Assembly: GCA_028718125.1 (NCBI GenBank)
Contig: JAQUMN010000004.1
Span: forward strand, 62,001 to 126,000
DNA: 64,000 nucleotides
DNA from: Kiritimatiellia bacterium
GTDB taxonomy: Bacteria; Verrucomicrobiota; Kiritimatiellia; JAAZAB01
Direction of reading: 5' to 3'
Shown here: piece by piece, positions 10,098-20,638 of the stretch
Layout of the letters: every line of letters begins with the position of its first letter
How positions within the stretch are numbered: position 1 is the first letter of the stretch
Made by a program: the position numbers and the translations under genes
Notes under the pieces: generated by a model
Databases searched by the model: none
What the model saw: only the letters and a program-made list of their open reading frames with translations
What the model was told of the DNA's origin: nothing

Positions 10098-11168
10098 ATG
10101 ACAACGCATTTATCCCCTTCGGAAAACCACGGATATCTCATGTCGCAGATGGTATCGTCGCTGGGATTCGGCGGAGGCGACGTGCACAAGTGGCAGGGCC
10201 GGCTGAGCCGCAAATTGCGCCAACTGGTCGGCGATATGCCGAAGAAACGATGCAACCTCCGCCCGCAGCAGCTCTGGAAACACCCGCACCCGCTGGGAAC
10301 GATTGAGAAGATAGTATTTACCTCGGAGCCTTATGCCGACGTCACGGCGTATGTCTGTCTGCCTAAGAATGCCGTCCGCCCTTGCACATTTATGATCTGC
10401 CTGCAGGGCCATTCGACCGGGATGCATAATTCAATTGCTGCCCGGCGGGAGGACGAAACTAGGCCGCTCAAGATTGAGGGCGACAGGGATTTTGCGGCCG
10501 GCTGCATGCGACGCGGCATTGCCGCCTTGTGCATTGAGCAGCGCTCTTTCGGTGAACGCCGCGAACAGAAACAGAAACAAGTCTCCCCTCACGGATGCCA
10601 CGACGCCACGATGCATGCGCTCATGCTGGGCAGGACGCTGATCGGCGAACGCGTGTATGACGTTGATCGCGGGATTGACTACCTCGCTTCGCGCGGCGAT
10701 GCCGACATGAACCGCATCGGGGTCATGGGCAATTCGGGCGGCGGCACCATCAGCGTATTCTCGGCGGCCCTGCTGCCGCGCCTGGCCTTCGCCATGCCCT
10801 CTTGTTACTTCTGCACGTTCCGCGACTCGATCATGTCCATCTACCACTGCGCGGACAACTACATCCCGGGCCTGCTCAAATACGCGGAGATGGCCGACAT
10901 CATGGGCCTTTTTGCCCCCAGGCCCGTTGTGATCGTCGCGGGCAAGGAGGATCCCATTTTTCCAATCCGTGCAACCCGCCGGGCGTTCCGTGATTTGCGC
11001 CGGATATACAATGCATGCGGGGCTGAAAATCATTGTCATCTGGTGGTGGGGGACGGAGGCCATCGCTTCTACGCCGACGCCGCCTGGCCCGTGATGCTGA
11101 ATGAAATCAAAAAACTCGAGCAAACCGGCAAGTCCGCGGAGCCGAGAACCGTTTTTACCGAACCATGA
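10098..11168 (+). CDS. alpha/beta hydrolase (acetyl-xylan esterase-like)
   Basis: GVMGNSGGG nucleophile elbow, CLQGHSTGMH, C-terminal GDGGHRF. Confidence 0.85.
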   Translation: MTTHLSPSENHGYLMSQMVSSLGFGGGDVHKWQGRLSRKLRQLVGDMPKKRCNLRPQQLWKHPHPLGTIEKIVFTSEPYADVTAYVCLPKNAVRPCTFMICLQGHSTGMHNSIAARREDETRPLKIEGDRDFAAGCMRRGIAALCIEQRSFGERREQKQKQVSPHGCHDATMHALMLGRTLIGERVYDVDRGIDYLASRGDADMNRIGVMGNSGGGTISVFSAALLPRLAFAMPSCYFCTFRDSIMSIYHCADNYIPGLLKYAEMADIMGLFAPRPVVIVAGKEDPIFPIRATRRAFRDLRRIYNACGAENHCHLVVGDGGHRFYADAAWPVMLNEIKKLEQTGKSAEPRTVFTEP

Positions 11169-11368
11169 TCTTTGCGAGGTCCGGGAATGAAGAGCTTTAT
11201 TGAACTCCTTCAATATCAGCTTGATCAGAATGCCGGCCGGCAAAGGCGCTTCAGCGGACGCGGCCAGGCCCCGCCGCTGAGAAAACGGCGTGGAGGCGCG
11301 CCTACGCCTCCAAGGGCAACGAAGCGCCGGACCTTTGAACAAACAAATTCACCTTGCGTCTTGACCAG

Positions 11369-11821
11369 ATGAAAAAGAGAACGCTAGTCTCTTGCCTCTT
11401 CGCCTACGTCATACTGCTGCCGTACCTCTGCAGGCTATATAGGGGATTTGATTGGTCGCTGCAGTATTTGCCTTTCGGACTATTCAACAACGTCTTCACA
11501 GAGCTTCTCCTTGCCATTATCGGCATCCTGTTCTTTGGATTCTTTTCTGCCCTGTCAGCCATACCGACGCTGCTTTGTTTGCGCTATTGGAAGCATGTCC
11601 CTGTCACGTTCTTCATCTCCCTGGCTGCCACAACCGGACTCCTGGTCTATTTTCACCATGATTACGATATTGCCGCAGACGCTCAAGCGGCGATAGGATT
11701 GATCTTTATTCCCCTTTATACGGCTGTAATAACAACGGCGATTGCCGGAGTATCCGGACTGATAGAATTGCGCATACGCAGAAAACAGGAAAACAAAAAA
11801 GCGCCGGAAGATACGGCTTGA
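11369..11821 (+). CDS. hypothetical membrane protein
   Basis: Several hydrophobic segments; likely ATG 11369. Confidence 0.5.
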   Translation: MKKRTLVSCLFAYVILLPYLCRLYRGFDWSLQYLPFGLFNNVFTELLLAIIGILFFGFFSALSAIPTLLCLRYWKHVPVTFFISLAATTGLLVYFHHDYDIAADAQAAIGLIFIPLYTAVITTAIAGVSGLIELRIRRKQENKKAPEDTA

Positions 11822-11861
11822 AAGCTCGCCGAGTCTCAGCGCTAACGGTGGAATAAATATA

Positions 11862-12242
11862 ATGAATAAAAAAACTCAATGGATTGTTTTGGCAATCATT
11901 CTTGCCGTGGCGGGAATGTGCGTTAAAACGTTATGGTTCACGGATGTCTTCACGACGCACGGGAAGAACGAGACAAGCCGCAAAGCCATCCGTTCCCTGC
12001 ATGAAGTTCTTACTCCCGGAAACGACCGGAAAGAAGTTCTTGCGAAATACTACTCGACCAGAAGCGAGCGGCTTAGCCTGAACTGCAATTCGCCCGATTA
12101 CTGGATTGTGACCATGCCCGCTGAATTCAGCGCAAAAGAATGCTGGATGCTGGCTATCGGATTCACAAATGGGATCGTATCCTATGTACGCATGCGATCG
12201 TTGGATGGGCCAAAACCAGCGGGGAGTCCGTCGGACAAATAA
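11862..12242 (+). CDS. hypothetical protein with N-terminal TM anchor
   Basis: ORF, hydrophobic N-terminus. Confidence 0.5.
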   Translation: MNKKTQWIVLAIILAVAGMCVKTLWFTDVFTTHGKNETSRKAIRSLHEVLTPGNDRKEVLAKYYSTRSERLSLNCNSPDYWIVTMPAEFSAKECWMLAIGFTNGIVSYVRMRSLDGPKPAGSPSDK

Positions 12243-12292
12243 GCAGCCTGCCGGGCATCGGAGGCTGTTATCATGCCGCCTTTTCTTCGTAG

Positions 12293-12325
12293 CTTTGTGG
12301 CTTCGTGTGAGAAAGATTCCGAACC
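12293..12325 (+). repeat. short interspersed repeat R3 copy 2
   Basis: CTTTGTGGCTTCGTGTGAGAAAGATTCCGAACC matches 6807-6840. Confidence 0.6.
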
Positions 12326-12357
12326 AAATCCCCGGGAGTTATTCCTCGGGCTGACCG

Positions 12358-13521
12358 TCAGATCATAAAGCCCAGGTTGCGGATTTTAGATTCCAGCCGG
12401 GGATGCCCAGGCGGAAGCACCACGCGCGTAAACCGGAACTCCCGGCGGATGGGGTAATTCCTGCGGAGTTGCTCAAAATGCTCGCTGCGCTCAGGCGCGT
12501 CCGCTGCGGCACCCTCGCGCAGGCGCCGGTCATCGGCCTCGATATCATAGACCGGTTGCACGATCCGCCACAGGGCCGCTTCCTCGCTTAAGCCTGCGGG
12601 GTCCAGGCGGATCTCCGGAACCAGCGGCGGCGGTAACTGGCTTTCCGGCGGCAATCGGCCTTCAGATGTCCAGGTCGGTTTAATCCCCAAAAAGCGGCAT
12701 AGGGCGTGATAGATCATCACCGTGCCCATGACTTTACCCTCAAAGGAATGTCCGGCAATATGCGGCGTGGCGATATCCGCCTTTGCCAGCACGTCGGTCC
12801 GGAAGGCGGGCTCTCCTTCCCAGGTGTCCAGCACGGCGCAGACCACCTTGCCGGCTGCGCGCGCTTCCAGGAACGCGTCCGAATCCATTGCGGCGCCACG
12901 CGCCGCATTAAGCCATACAATGCCCGGTTTAAGCCATTCGAAGAAATGCTGATCGGCCAGATGCCAGGTGGGATATGGCCCGGTCCTGGTCAGGGGCACA
13001 TGCAGGGTCAGGATATCGGCTTCCGCCAGCACCTGCGCCAGCGGCAGGAAGACCGGGTTATTTTCGTCCGCGCGCCGGGGCGGATCGTTTTGCAGAACGC
13101 GCAGCCCCAGGGCCAGCGCCTTTTGCACCACAAGCCGGCCAACATTGCCGACGCCCACCACGCCGATCGTTTTACCCGAGAGCGTAAAGCCGTGACGCTG
13201 ACTCATGCACAGCAGGGCGGTGGTTATGTATTCCGAGACGCTGTTGGCGTTACAGCCGGGCGCCGCGCACCAGGTGATGCCGGCCTGATCGAGGTAAGCC
13301 AGGTCCATGTGGTCGGTCCCGATCGTCGCCGTGCCGACAAACCGCACGCGGCTGCCTTCCAGCAGGGCGCGGTTCACGCGCAGGGTGGAGCGAACCATAA
13401 GCACATCCGCGTCCCGGACGCAGTCGGCGGTGATTGCTTTCGGTGCCATGATCGAGAGGTCGCCCAGCGGCCGAAACGCTTCTTCGGCATAGGGAATATT
13501 GGTGGAGCAAACGATTTTCAT
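12358..13521 (-). CDS. pdxB: 4-phosphoerythronate dehydrogenase
   Basis: MKIVCSTNIPYAEEAF, VGTATIGTDHMDLAYL, GVVGVGNVGRLV, HIAGHSFEGK. Confidence 0.93.
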   Translation of the reverse strand: MKIVCSTNIPYAEEAFRPLGDLSIMAPKAITADCVRDADVLMVRSTLRVNRALLEGSRVRFVGTATIGTDHMDLAYLDQAGITWCAAPGCNANSVSEYITTALLCMSQRHGFTLSGKTIGVVGVGNVGRLVVQKALALGLRVLQNDPPRRADENNPVFLPLAQVLAEADILTLHVPLTRTGPYPTWHLADQHFFEWLKPGIVWLNAARGAAMDSDAFLEARAAGKVVCAVLDTWEGEPAFRTDVLAKADIATPHIAGHSFEGKVMGTVMIYHALCRFLGIKPTWTSEGRLPPESQLPPPLVPEIRLDPAGLSEEAALWRIVQPVYDIEADDRRLREGAAADAPERSEHFEQLRRNYPIRREFRFTRVVLPPGHPRLESKIRNLGFMI

Positions 13522-13533
13522 CTGGTGGTCAAC

Positions 13534-14508
13534 CTACATGATCTTGAACTTCGGCAGATCCTGAATATCCACCATGCCAACGAGGCGGCCTTTGCCGTCC
13601 ACTACAAGCAGGTCGTCAATGGTGTGTTCCTCATACATCTTCAGCACTTCGACGGCCAGGTCCGCCGCTCGGATGGTAATGGGCGAACGGGTCATCACGT
13701 CACAAATGGGCAGGTTGGCAATTACGCCGCTCCGCAGGGTAATGAGCCGGCGCAGGTCGCCATCCGTGAAAATACCGGCCGGCTTGCCGGCTCGACCCAC
13801 GATGCCGACCGCGCCCGCACGGGCGCTGGTCATGGCGAGAATCGCATCCTTGACTTTGGCGTGCGTGCCGATACGCGCAAGGCGCTTATCCTTGCGCATG
13901 ATGTCGGCCACACGCAGGAGCAGGGTACGCCCGATGGCGCCGCCGGGATGGAGCTTGGCAAAATCCTCCTTGCGGAACCCGCGCGCCTCAAGGAGCACGA
14001 TGGCCAGCGCATCGCCCACGGCCAGCATGGCGGTCGTGCTGGCGGTCGGCGCCATGTTGAAGGGGCAGGCTTCGCGGCGGACGGGAATCAGGATGACTTC
14101 GTCACTGGCCCGCGCCAGCGCGCTTCCAGCCACGCCGGTCATAGCCACGATGGTTGCGCCCAAACGCTTGACGACCGGCAGAATTTCCAGAATTTCGGCG
14201 GACTCCCCGCTCTGGCTTAAGGCCAGCAGGACATCGCGACTCCCGAGGATGCCGATATCCCCGTGCATGGCCTGCGAGGGATGCAGGGTCACGCTGGGCG
14301 AGCCGGTGCTGGCCAGTGTAGCGGCAATCTTCTGGCCGATGTGAAAGCTCTTGCCCACGCCGGCGACCACGATCTTGCCATCGCGGTTCAGACCAGCCAG
14401 GATGACCTGCACGGCGCGCGAGAAGTCCTTGTTCAGCTGGGTGCGGACACGCTGCAACTCCTTGATTTCGATGTCCAGAATTTCACGGGCGCGTTTAACC
14501 ATTTTCAT
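13534..14508 (-). CDS. kdsD: arabinose-5-phosphate isomerase KpsF/GutQ family (SIS + CBS domains)
   Basis: GVGKSFHIGQKIAATLASTGSPS, HPSQAMHGDIG, two CBS domains. Confidence 0.93.
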   Translation of the reverse strand: MKMVKRAREILDIEIKELQRVRTQLNKDFSRAVQVILAGLNRDGKIVVAGVGKSFHIGQKIAATLASTGSPSVTLHPSQAMHGDIGILGSRDVLLALSQSGESAEILEILPVVKRLGATIVAMTGVAGSALARASDEVILIPVRREACPFNMAPTASTTAMLAVGDALAIVLLEARGFRKEDFAKLHPGGAIGRTLLLRVADIMRKDKRLARIGTHAKVKDAILAMTSARAGAVGIVGRAGKPAGIFTDGDLRRLITLRSGVIANLPICDVMTRSPITIRAADLAVEVLKMYEEHTIDDLLVVDGKGRLVGMVDIQDLPKFKIM

Positions 14509-14510
14509 GA

Positions 14511-16157
14511 TCAGCTCCTATCCGATTCCACCACCGGTCTGGTCATCAGCGTTCGCACGGCTTCCGTAATCAACAGCAGGGCCAACAAGAACAACAGCAT
14601 GGCAATAATTCCGATGAGTGACAAGCGGTATTGTCTGATCAGTATGACCAGCGCCCAGACGGTCATGCCGAGCATGAAGATCATGGGCCAGAGAATGAAA
14701 CTGATCGGTTTGCCGATCTTTTTCAGCCAGACCAGGACTACCAGCAGGGCCAATCCGGCCAGCATCTGGTTCGTGGCGCCGAAGACCGGCCAGATCGCTT
14801 TCCAGGCGGGGATTGGGTTGCCGCCGGCATCCTTGAACGGAATCAGCACAAACAGCGTCGGCAGAACCAGTGTCAGGAGTGTGGAAAAATACCGCGTATA
14901 GGGACCTTTGAGGTTCAAAAATTCCTCGAAGATATATCGGCCCAGGCGGGTGGCAGTGTCGAGGGTCGTGAGGATGAACGCGGAAAGCGCCAGGAGCCCG
15001 AATGAAAAACCGATCTTGGAAGGCACACCGAACACGCCGAAGAAACTGGCCATGCCGTTGCCGTAGATGGTCAAGGGCGCCTGGCTCGTAAGTGGGCTCG
15101 CCAGCGGCAGCATGGCCACCACGATGAGCCCTATGACCGCAACCAGGCCCTCTACCAGCATGGCGCCATAGCCGATTTTACGCGCATCAGTTTCCTTGTT
15201 CAACTGCTTGGCCGTGGTGCCGGATGACACCAGCGAGTGAAATCCTGAACAGGCCCCGCAGGCAATGGTAATGAAAAGGATCGGGAACAGCATCCCCAAC
15301 TGCGGGTCGTTCCAGGCCTTAAACGCCGGATACTGGATGGCGAACCCGCCGAAGAGAATGCCCAGAAACGCGCCCAGAACCGAAGAATACAACAGGTAGG
15401 AGGAGAGATAATCGCGGGGCTGCAACAGAATCCAGACTGGCACCGTAGAGGCCACAAAGCAATAGACGATGAGTAACAGGCACCACGCCTTTTTGGGATC
15501 AATTCCAAGCGTGGCGTTGATCCACGCTGCCGGGACCGGAAACATTTGGCCGATCCAGACACCTAATAAAACCAGCGGCACGAAAATGAGCGAAGCCCGC
15601 CCGACACGCATTTTCAAGCGGTAGACAAACAGGCCAAAACCGATTGCCAGCGCTATGAACAACAGTGACGAGGTAGCCACCCCGCCGTCCTCGACAAAGG
15701 TAACCGCGGTCAGGTCCGTGAAAACCGTCAACACATAGACCAGCGTCAGCCAGATAAACAATAGCATCAGGCGGAAAGCCAGCGGCGACATGGTTTCGCG
15801 CGTGATCTGCGCGATGGAGCGTCCCCCGCGGCGGATGGAGGCGATCAGGGCGGAAAAGTCCTGTACGCCGCCGACGAAAATAGCCCCGATTATGATCCAT
15901 ATAAGCGTGGGACCCCAACCAAAGGCCAGCGAGGCAATGATCGGACCGATGATTGGCCCGGCCCCGGCGATGGACGAAAAATGATGGCCGAACAGGACGA
16001 TGGAATGCGTCGGCACCCAGTCAATACCGTCATAATCCGTGTGGCTGGGCGTAGGCCGCTTGTCGTCCACGTCAAAGCGGCGATCCAGAAACCGGCCGTA
16101 AAAAAAATAGGCGGCCGCAAAAATGAGCAATGTGCCGATAAAAACAAATGTCAGCAT
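14511..16157 (-). CDS. cstA: carbon starvation CstA family transporter
   Basis: HFSSIAGAGPIIGPIIA, GFHSLVSSGTTAKQLNKETDA, TNQMLAGLALL. Confidence 0.94.
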   Translation of the reverse strand: MLTFVFIGTLLIFAAAYFFYGRFLDRRFDVDDKRPTPSHTDYDGIDWVPTHSIVLFGHHFSSIAGAGPIIGPIIASLAFGWGPTLIWIIIGAIFVGGVQDFSALIASIRRGGRSIAQITRETMSPLAFRLMLLFIWLTLVYVLTVFTDLTAVTFVEDGGVATSSLLFIALAIGFGLFVYRLKMRVGRASLIFVPLVLLGVWIGQMFPVPAAWINATLGIDPKKAWCLLLIVYCFVASTVPVWILLQPRDYLSSYLLYSSVLGAFLGILFGGFAIQYPAFKAWNDPQLGMLFPILFITIACGACSGFHSLVSSGTTAKQLNKETDARKIGYGAMLVEGLVAVIGLIVVAMLPLASPLTSQAPLTIYGNGMASFFGVFGVPSKIGFSFGLLALSAFILTTLDTATRLGRYIFEEFLNLKGPYTRYFSTLLTLVLPTLFVLIPFKDAGGNPIPAWKAIWPVFGATNQMLAGLALLVVLVWLKKIGKPISFILWPMIFMLGMTVWALVILIRQYRLSLIGIIAMLLFLLALLLITEAVRTLMTRPVVESDRS

Positions 16158-16288
16158 ATGGAATCCGGATTATGAAGGAATGGGCCTGCTTGTTGCGCCT
16201 TTTTTATCGTAAAACAGATGGAAACGCAAGCGTAACCGCGAGGCCGGAATAATGGTGGAATCAGTTAAGGGAACGGAAAATCGTGCCA

Positions 16289-18073
16289 TTATGAACGCCG
16301 TTTCAGCCATCCTTGATCGCAATACCAGCGGGCAGTCTGTATCAATCCTTCCTCGTTGGAATAGCGCGCCTGGTATCCCAGCTTTTCCCGCAATTTACGC
16401 GTATTGAACGACCGGTCTTTGGTAAAGAACGCCAGCCGCCGCCGGTGAATGGGCGGCTCGACGCCCAGCGCTCGGCATACCCATTCGCACACGTCGGCGG
16501 CCAGAAAGAACGGTAACGCCGGCAGGCGCACGAGGCGGAACCGGTTGCCCAGCTCGCCGGCCACGATCCGCGCCATCTGGTCGAGGGTCACACACTCCGC
16601 GTTGCCGCAAATGAAGATCTCGTCCTGGGCGGCGGCATGCGTCGCCGCCAGGATTATAATATTGGTAAGATCGTCCACGTGGATCAGGTGATACAGGCAC
16701 TGACCGTGTCCAAGCAGGAACAAAGTGCGGCGCGAGGCCATCCGGAAAAATTTCAGCAGGCGCGTGTCGCCCGGCCCGTAAATGGCCGTCGGCCGGATCA
16801 CGGTGTAGGGCAATGACTTCTTCTGGGCAAAATCCCTAAGCCACATTTCGGCCTCAGCCTTGGTCTGCTGGTAGATGTCACCCGGGTGCATGGAATAAAG
16901 CTCGTCGGCCGGCGGGTTGGCGATATGGCCGTGGACCCCCACCGTGGAAACGTGCACGAATCGCTTGAATTCAGGATTCCTCGAGGCGGCCCGGGCCAGC
17001 AGTTGAGTGCTGAGCACGTGTACCTTGTGATACATGGCGTCGGCATGCTTGGCCTCCCGGTAGGCCGCCGCCACGTGGAAAATATATTCCACTCCCTGTG
17101 CGGCTTCGGCCACCACGGCCTCGTCAAACACGTTGCCCCTGTGCCAGCGGATGGGCAGATCGAGCAGCGCTTCCAGGCTTGATGAGGCCCGGGCAATGGC
17201 ATGCACTTCCAAGCCGGCGCGCGCCAGCTTGCGGGTCAGGAGGGCGCCGGTAAAACCGGTCGCACCGGTAACCAACACGCGGGTACCGGCGGGAATTGCG
17301 CAGACCGGCTGGTTGAGCTCGAACGCGGCGGGCTCCCGACGCCGTAATTCCAGGATGACCGGCGAACCCCAGCGCCGAACCAGGCCGACCCAGCGCAATA
17401 ATCCTTCCCCTGCGGCGGAAAGCGGCCGGCATCTCAGGCGGCGATGCATTACCATGGGCAGGACGAACTGGCCTCTCCGCCGGCCGGGAACAAAGCTATG
17501 GCGGGCGAAAGCCCCGATGATTTCATCGTGACGAAACAGGCGGAACGCGCGCGTATTGCCTTCCAGCTTTTTCTTGGCGCCGAACAAGCGCGGGGCCGCA
17601 CAGTTCAGGCTCTGGCTGGTGGGATAATCTACAATCACGGCGCGCGCGGCCACCCGGCAGAGTTCGCCGATGAGTTCCTCCCAGCGCGCACAATGGGTCA
17701 CCAGCCGGAAACACAGAACGGTGTCGAAAGACCGGTCGGCAAAGGGGAGCTTTAATACGTTGGCCACCTGGAACCGACATTTCCCCGTGTCAACGAGCGC
17801 GGCAATGCGCCGGCGACATGCCTCCGCGCTGCCAACGACGGTTACCGGATATTTTTCCCGGCAGAGCGGTACGGCCAGCTGGCCGTGGCCGCCGCCGACA
17901 TCAAGAATGGTAACGCCGGGATGATCCCGGAGCAGATCGAGGACGGCGGCTTCCTGGATTTTCAGCATCCAGGCGCCGACCGCGCCGGCAAATCGTCCCG
18001 CATAATCATCGGACGCGGTTTCGATGTCCGCAGTTTCGGGAAACTTATTCAAAATGTCGTGCGGCGGAACCAT
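16289..18073 (-). CDS. fusion: N-terminal SAM methyltransferase + C-terminal NAD-dependent epimerase/3beta-HSD-like
   Basis: ILDVGGGHGQLAVPL in the N-half; VLVTGATGFTGALLTRKL and YQQTKAEAE in the C-half of one continuous ORF (start taken at MVPPHDILNKF). Confidence 0.85.
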   Translation of the reverse strand: MVPPHDILNKFPETADIETASDDYAGRFAGAVGAWMLKIQEAAVLDLLRDHPGVTILDVGGGHGQLAVPLCREKYPVTVVGSAEACRRRIAALVDTGKCRFQVANVLKLPFADRSFDTVLCFRLVTHCARWEELIGELCRVAARAVIVDYPTSQSLNCAAPRLFGAKKKLEGNTRAFRLFRHDEIIGAFARHSFVPGRRRGQFVLPMVMHRRLRCRPLSAAGEGLLRWVGLVRRWGSPVILELRRREPAAFELNQPVCAIPAGTRVLVTGATGFTGALLTRKLARAGLEVHAIARASSSLEALLDLPIRWHRGNVFDEAVVAEAAQGVEYIFHVAAAYREAKHADAMYHKVHVLSTQLLARAASRNPEFKRFVHVSTVGVHGHIANPPADELYSMHPGDIYQQTKAEAEMWLRDFAQKKSLPYTVIRPTAIYGPGDTRLLKFFRMASRRTLFLLGHGQCLYHLIHVDDLTNIIILAATHAAAQDEIFICGNAECVTLDQMARIVAGELGNRFRLVRLPALPFFLAADVCEWVCRALGVEPPIHRRRLAFFTKDRSFNTRKLREKLGYQARYSNEEGLIQTARWYCDQGWLKRRS

Positions 18074-18295
18074 AGTCAACGGCGGCCACCCAGATATACA
18101 CTGCCTTCGCACCCCGCCAGGACCGGGACAACGCAAACCAGGCTGCCAAAAATTAACCGCTCGATACATGAAAAGTGCTTCATATCATCACGTTTTTTAA
18201 TTCAATCAATCAAGACTTCGGCAATTATTTCATCCACATCAGGCCTCACGGTCATTGACATGACATACTTATATTGGATATATACTGCATTAGCC

Positions 18296-19597
18296 ATGGT
18301 ACCGCAATGGATTATTGAAAAAAAACGCAATGGTCGCGCCCTGACGGACGAGGAAATCGGTTTCTTTATCCAAGGTTATACAAATGGCGCCATCCCCGAC
18401 TACCAGATGGCCGCCTTGGCCATGGCCATCACGCTCCAGGGCATGACCCCCGACGAAATTGCCTCCCTGACCCGAAGCATGTTGCATTCCGGTATCATCC
18501 TGGACACCTCATCGCTGCGCAAACCAAAGATTGACAAGCATTCTACCGGAGGCATCGGCGACAAGATTTCGCTGGCCCTGGCGCCGCTGGTTGCCTGTTG
18601 CGGCATCGCCGTGCCCATGATCGCCGGACGCAGCCTGGGCCTTACCGGCGGAACCATTGACAAGTTGGAATCCATCTCCGGTTACCGCACCCAGCTCGAT
18701 GAGGCCGCTTTTCTCCACGTGCTGAATACCTGCGGTTGTTCAATCATCCGCGCCATGGATAACATCGTCCCCGCCGATAAAAAACTATACGCGCTCCGCG
18801 ATGTCACCGGGACCGTATCCTCGATCCCCTTGATTGTATCCAGCATTTTAAGCAAAAAACTGGCGGCCCGACTGGATGGCCTGGTGCTGGATGTGAAATG
18901 GGGACGCGGCGCTTTTATGACGACGCGCACGGATGCCAAAGCGCTGGCGCAAGCGCTGGTCAAAACCGGGCAACACCTTAATCTGCGCATTGAGCCGCTC
19001 GTCACGGATATGAATCAGCCCCTGGGCCGCGCGGTAGGCAACGCCCTGGAAGTGGCGGAAAGCGTGGATGTCCTGCAGGGAAACGGCCCGGCGGACGTAG
19101 TGGCGCTCACCCTCGAACTCGGCGCGCGCATGCTCATGATGGGCGGCGTGGCCGCAGATCGCAAACAGGCCCTGGAACGGCTCCGTGCCAAACTTCAGGC
19201 CGGGGAGGCGTTTGAGCGCCTGAAGACCATGGTGCAACTGCACGGCGGCGATCCGCATACGCTGGATGATCCGTCGCAGTTGCCCGCTGCCGCCATCCGT
19301 GAACCCTTGCCGGCCCGCCACGCCGGCTTTGTTCAAACCGTGGATGCCGGGGCCATCGGCCGGGCTGCCCTGCTCCTGGGCGCCGGCCGCACACGCGTGA
19401 CGGATGCGATTGATCCCGCTGCCGGGATCACCGCGCTGAAAAAAATCGGCGAGGCGGTGTCCATCGGCGAGCCGCTGGTAATCCTGCACACGAACCGCCG
19501 GGATTGCCTGAAGGAAGCGCGCGCTCTTACTGCGGACGCCTTCCGGATAACCGCGGAGAGCGTTTCGCCGCCCCCGCTCATGACGCTCGAAATTTAG
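18296..19597 (+). CDS. thymidine/pyrimidine-nucleoside phosphorylase
   Basis: MVPQWIIEKKRNGRALTDEEIGFFIQGY, DKHSTGGIGDKISLALAPLVA. Confidence 0.93.
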   Translation: MVPQWIIEKKRNGRALTDEEIGFFIQGYTNGAIPDYQMAALAMAITLQGMTPDEIASLTRSMLHSGIILDTSSLRKPKIDKHSTGGIGDKISLALAPLVACCGIAVPMIAGRSLGLTGGTIDKLESISGYRTQLDEAAFLHVLNTCGCSIIRAMDNIVPADKKLYALRDVTGTVSSIPLIVSSILSKKLAARLDGLVLDVKWGRGAFMTTRTDAKALAQALVKTGQHLNLRIEPLVTDMNQPLGRAVGNALEVAESVDVLQGNGPADVVALTLELGARMLMMGGVAADRKQALERLRAKLQAGEAFERLKTMVQLHGGDPHTLDDPSQLPAAAIREPLPARHAGFVQTVDAGAIGRAALLLGAGRTRVTDAIDPAAGITALKKIGEAVSIGEPLVILHTNRRDCLKEARALTADAFRITAESVSPPPLMTLEI

Positions 19598-19760
19598 GAG
19601 CCACTAGAGTCAATTGCATAAGTTGCCGCAAAGAGGCGCAAATAAGAAATCTGAAGAATTATGATTTATAGTGTATTCTGTTTAATATCACGCTGCTTTA
19701 TTGTTTTGTGTCCTTTGTGCATTTTTGCGGCTAACCATAGTTTTGAAATTGGTTAATCAT

Positions 19761-20609
19761 ATGAATCTGGCAATGCTGGCACAAGGCGCGCAAGCCGTTC
19801 GCGCCGCATTCCCAAAGGCGAAACCTGTGGGCGGGCTCATCCTGGGCTCCGGCTGGCGCGCAGCCGCTGCGGCCTTTAAAACACAAGGCCGCCTGAACTA
19901 TAGCGCCATTCCCGGAATGGGAAGCACGACCGTGGCCGGCCACGACGGAACCCTGCTTTGGGGAACATATGCCGGCTTGGAAACGTTTGTTTTTCTGGGC
20001 CGGCGGCACTGGTACGAAGGCGCCGGCTGGGAGCCGGTTGCGCTCCCCGTCTACCTGCTCAAGGCATTCGGCGCTGCGTTTGTGGTGTTGACCAACGCCG
20101 CCGGCGGCATTCGGGCCGACCTGGTCCCGGGCGCGCTGATGGTCATTGATGACCACATCAATGCCATGGGCGTCAACCCGCTGACAGGACCGCACGATGA
20201 TTTCTGGGGCACGCGGTTTCCGGACCAGACGCGGGTATACGATAAAGATCTCCGCCGGATAATGGAGCGCGCGGCGGAACGCCTGGGACAGCCCCTGGCG
20301 CACGGAGTGTATCTAGCGACCTCGGGCCCGACTTACGAAACGCCGGCGGAAATCCGCGCGTTCCGCTCCTGGGGTGCGGATGCCGTCGGCATGTCCACCG
20401 TGCCGGAAGCCCTGCTCGCCAACGCCGCCGGGCTTCGGGTGGGCGCGCTTTCTTTCATCGCCAACCGCGCAGCCGGCCTCGGCGACCGGCCGCCGGCACA
20501 CGCCGAAATCACCGCCGCCGCGGATGCCGCCGCCCCGGTCATGAGCCGGCTCCTGCAGGAACTTTGGAAAGAGTCAAGAATGGTCTCGCGGGAGCTCGAC
20601 CCTCCATGA
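19761..20609 (+). CDS. purine-nucleoside phosphorylase
   Basis: GLILGSGWR, VLTNAAGGI, GVYLATSGPTYETPAEIRAFR; last residues lie in repeat R1. Confidence 0.93.
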   Translation: MNLAMLAQGAQAVRAAFPKAKPVGGLILGSGWRAAAAAFKTQGRLNYSAIPGMGSTTVAGHDGTLLWGTYAGLETFVFLGRRHWYEGAGWEPVALPVYLLKAFGAAFVVLTNAAGGIRADLVPGALMVIDDHINAMGVNPLTGPHDDFWGTRFPDQTRVYDKDLRRIMERAAERLGQPLAHGVYLATSGPTYETPAEIRAFRSWGADAVGMSTVPEALLANAAGLRVGALSFIANRAAGLGDRPPAHAEITAAADAAAPVMSRLLQELWKESRMVSRELDPP

Positions 20610-20638
20610 ATGCCAATTTTGCCGTGATATTGGAGGGC
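20573..20638 (-). repeat. interspersed repeat R1, copy 3 (inverted; overlaps the PNP 3' end)
   Basis: GTCAAGAATGGTCTCGCGGGAGCTC...CCTCCATGAATGCCAATTTT is the reverse complement of copy 1; CCCTCCAATATC extension shared with copy 2. Confidence 0.8.

Noticed and set aside
5380-12250. Integron attC cassette array (GTTAG-like motifs near 5385, 9517 and 11840 between small + strand genes)
   Set aside because: I could not find paired R/L core sites forming attC hairpins and no integrase is present in the window.
12706-14220. 504-aa + strand ORF
   Set aside because: Antisense to pdxB and kdsD; composition (His/Gly/Arg-rich) typical of a shadow ORF.
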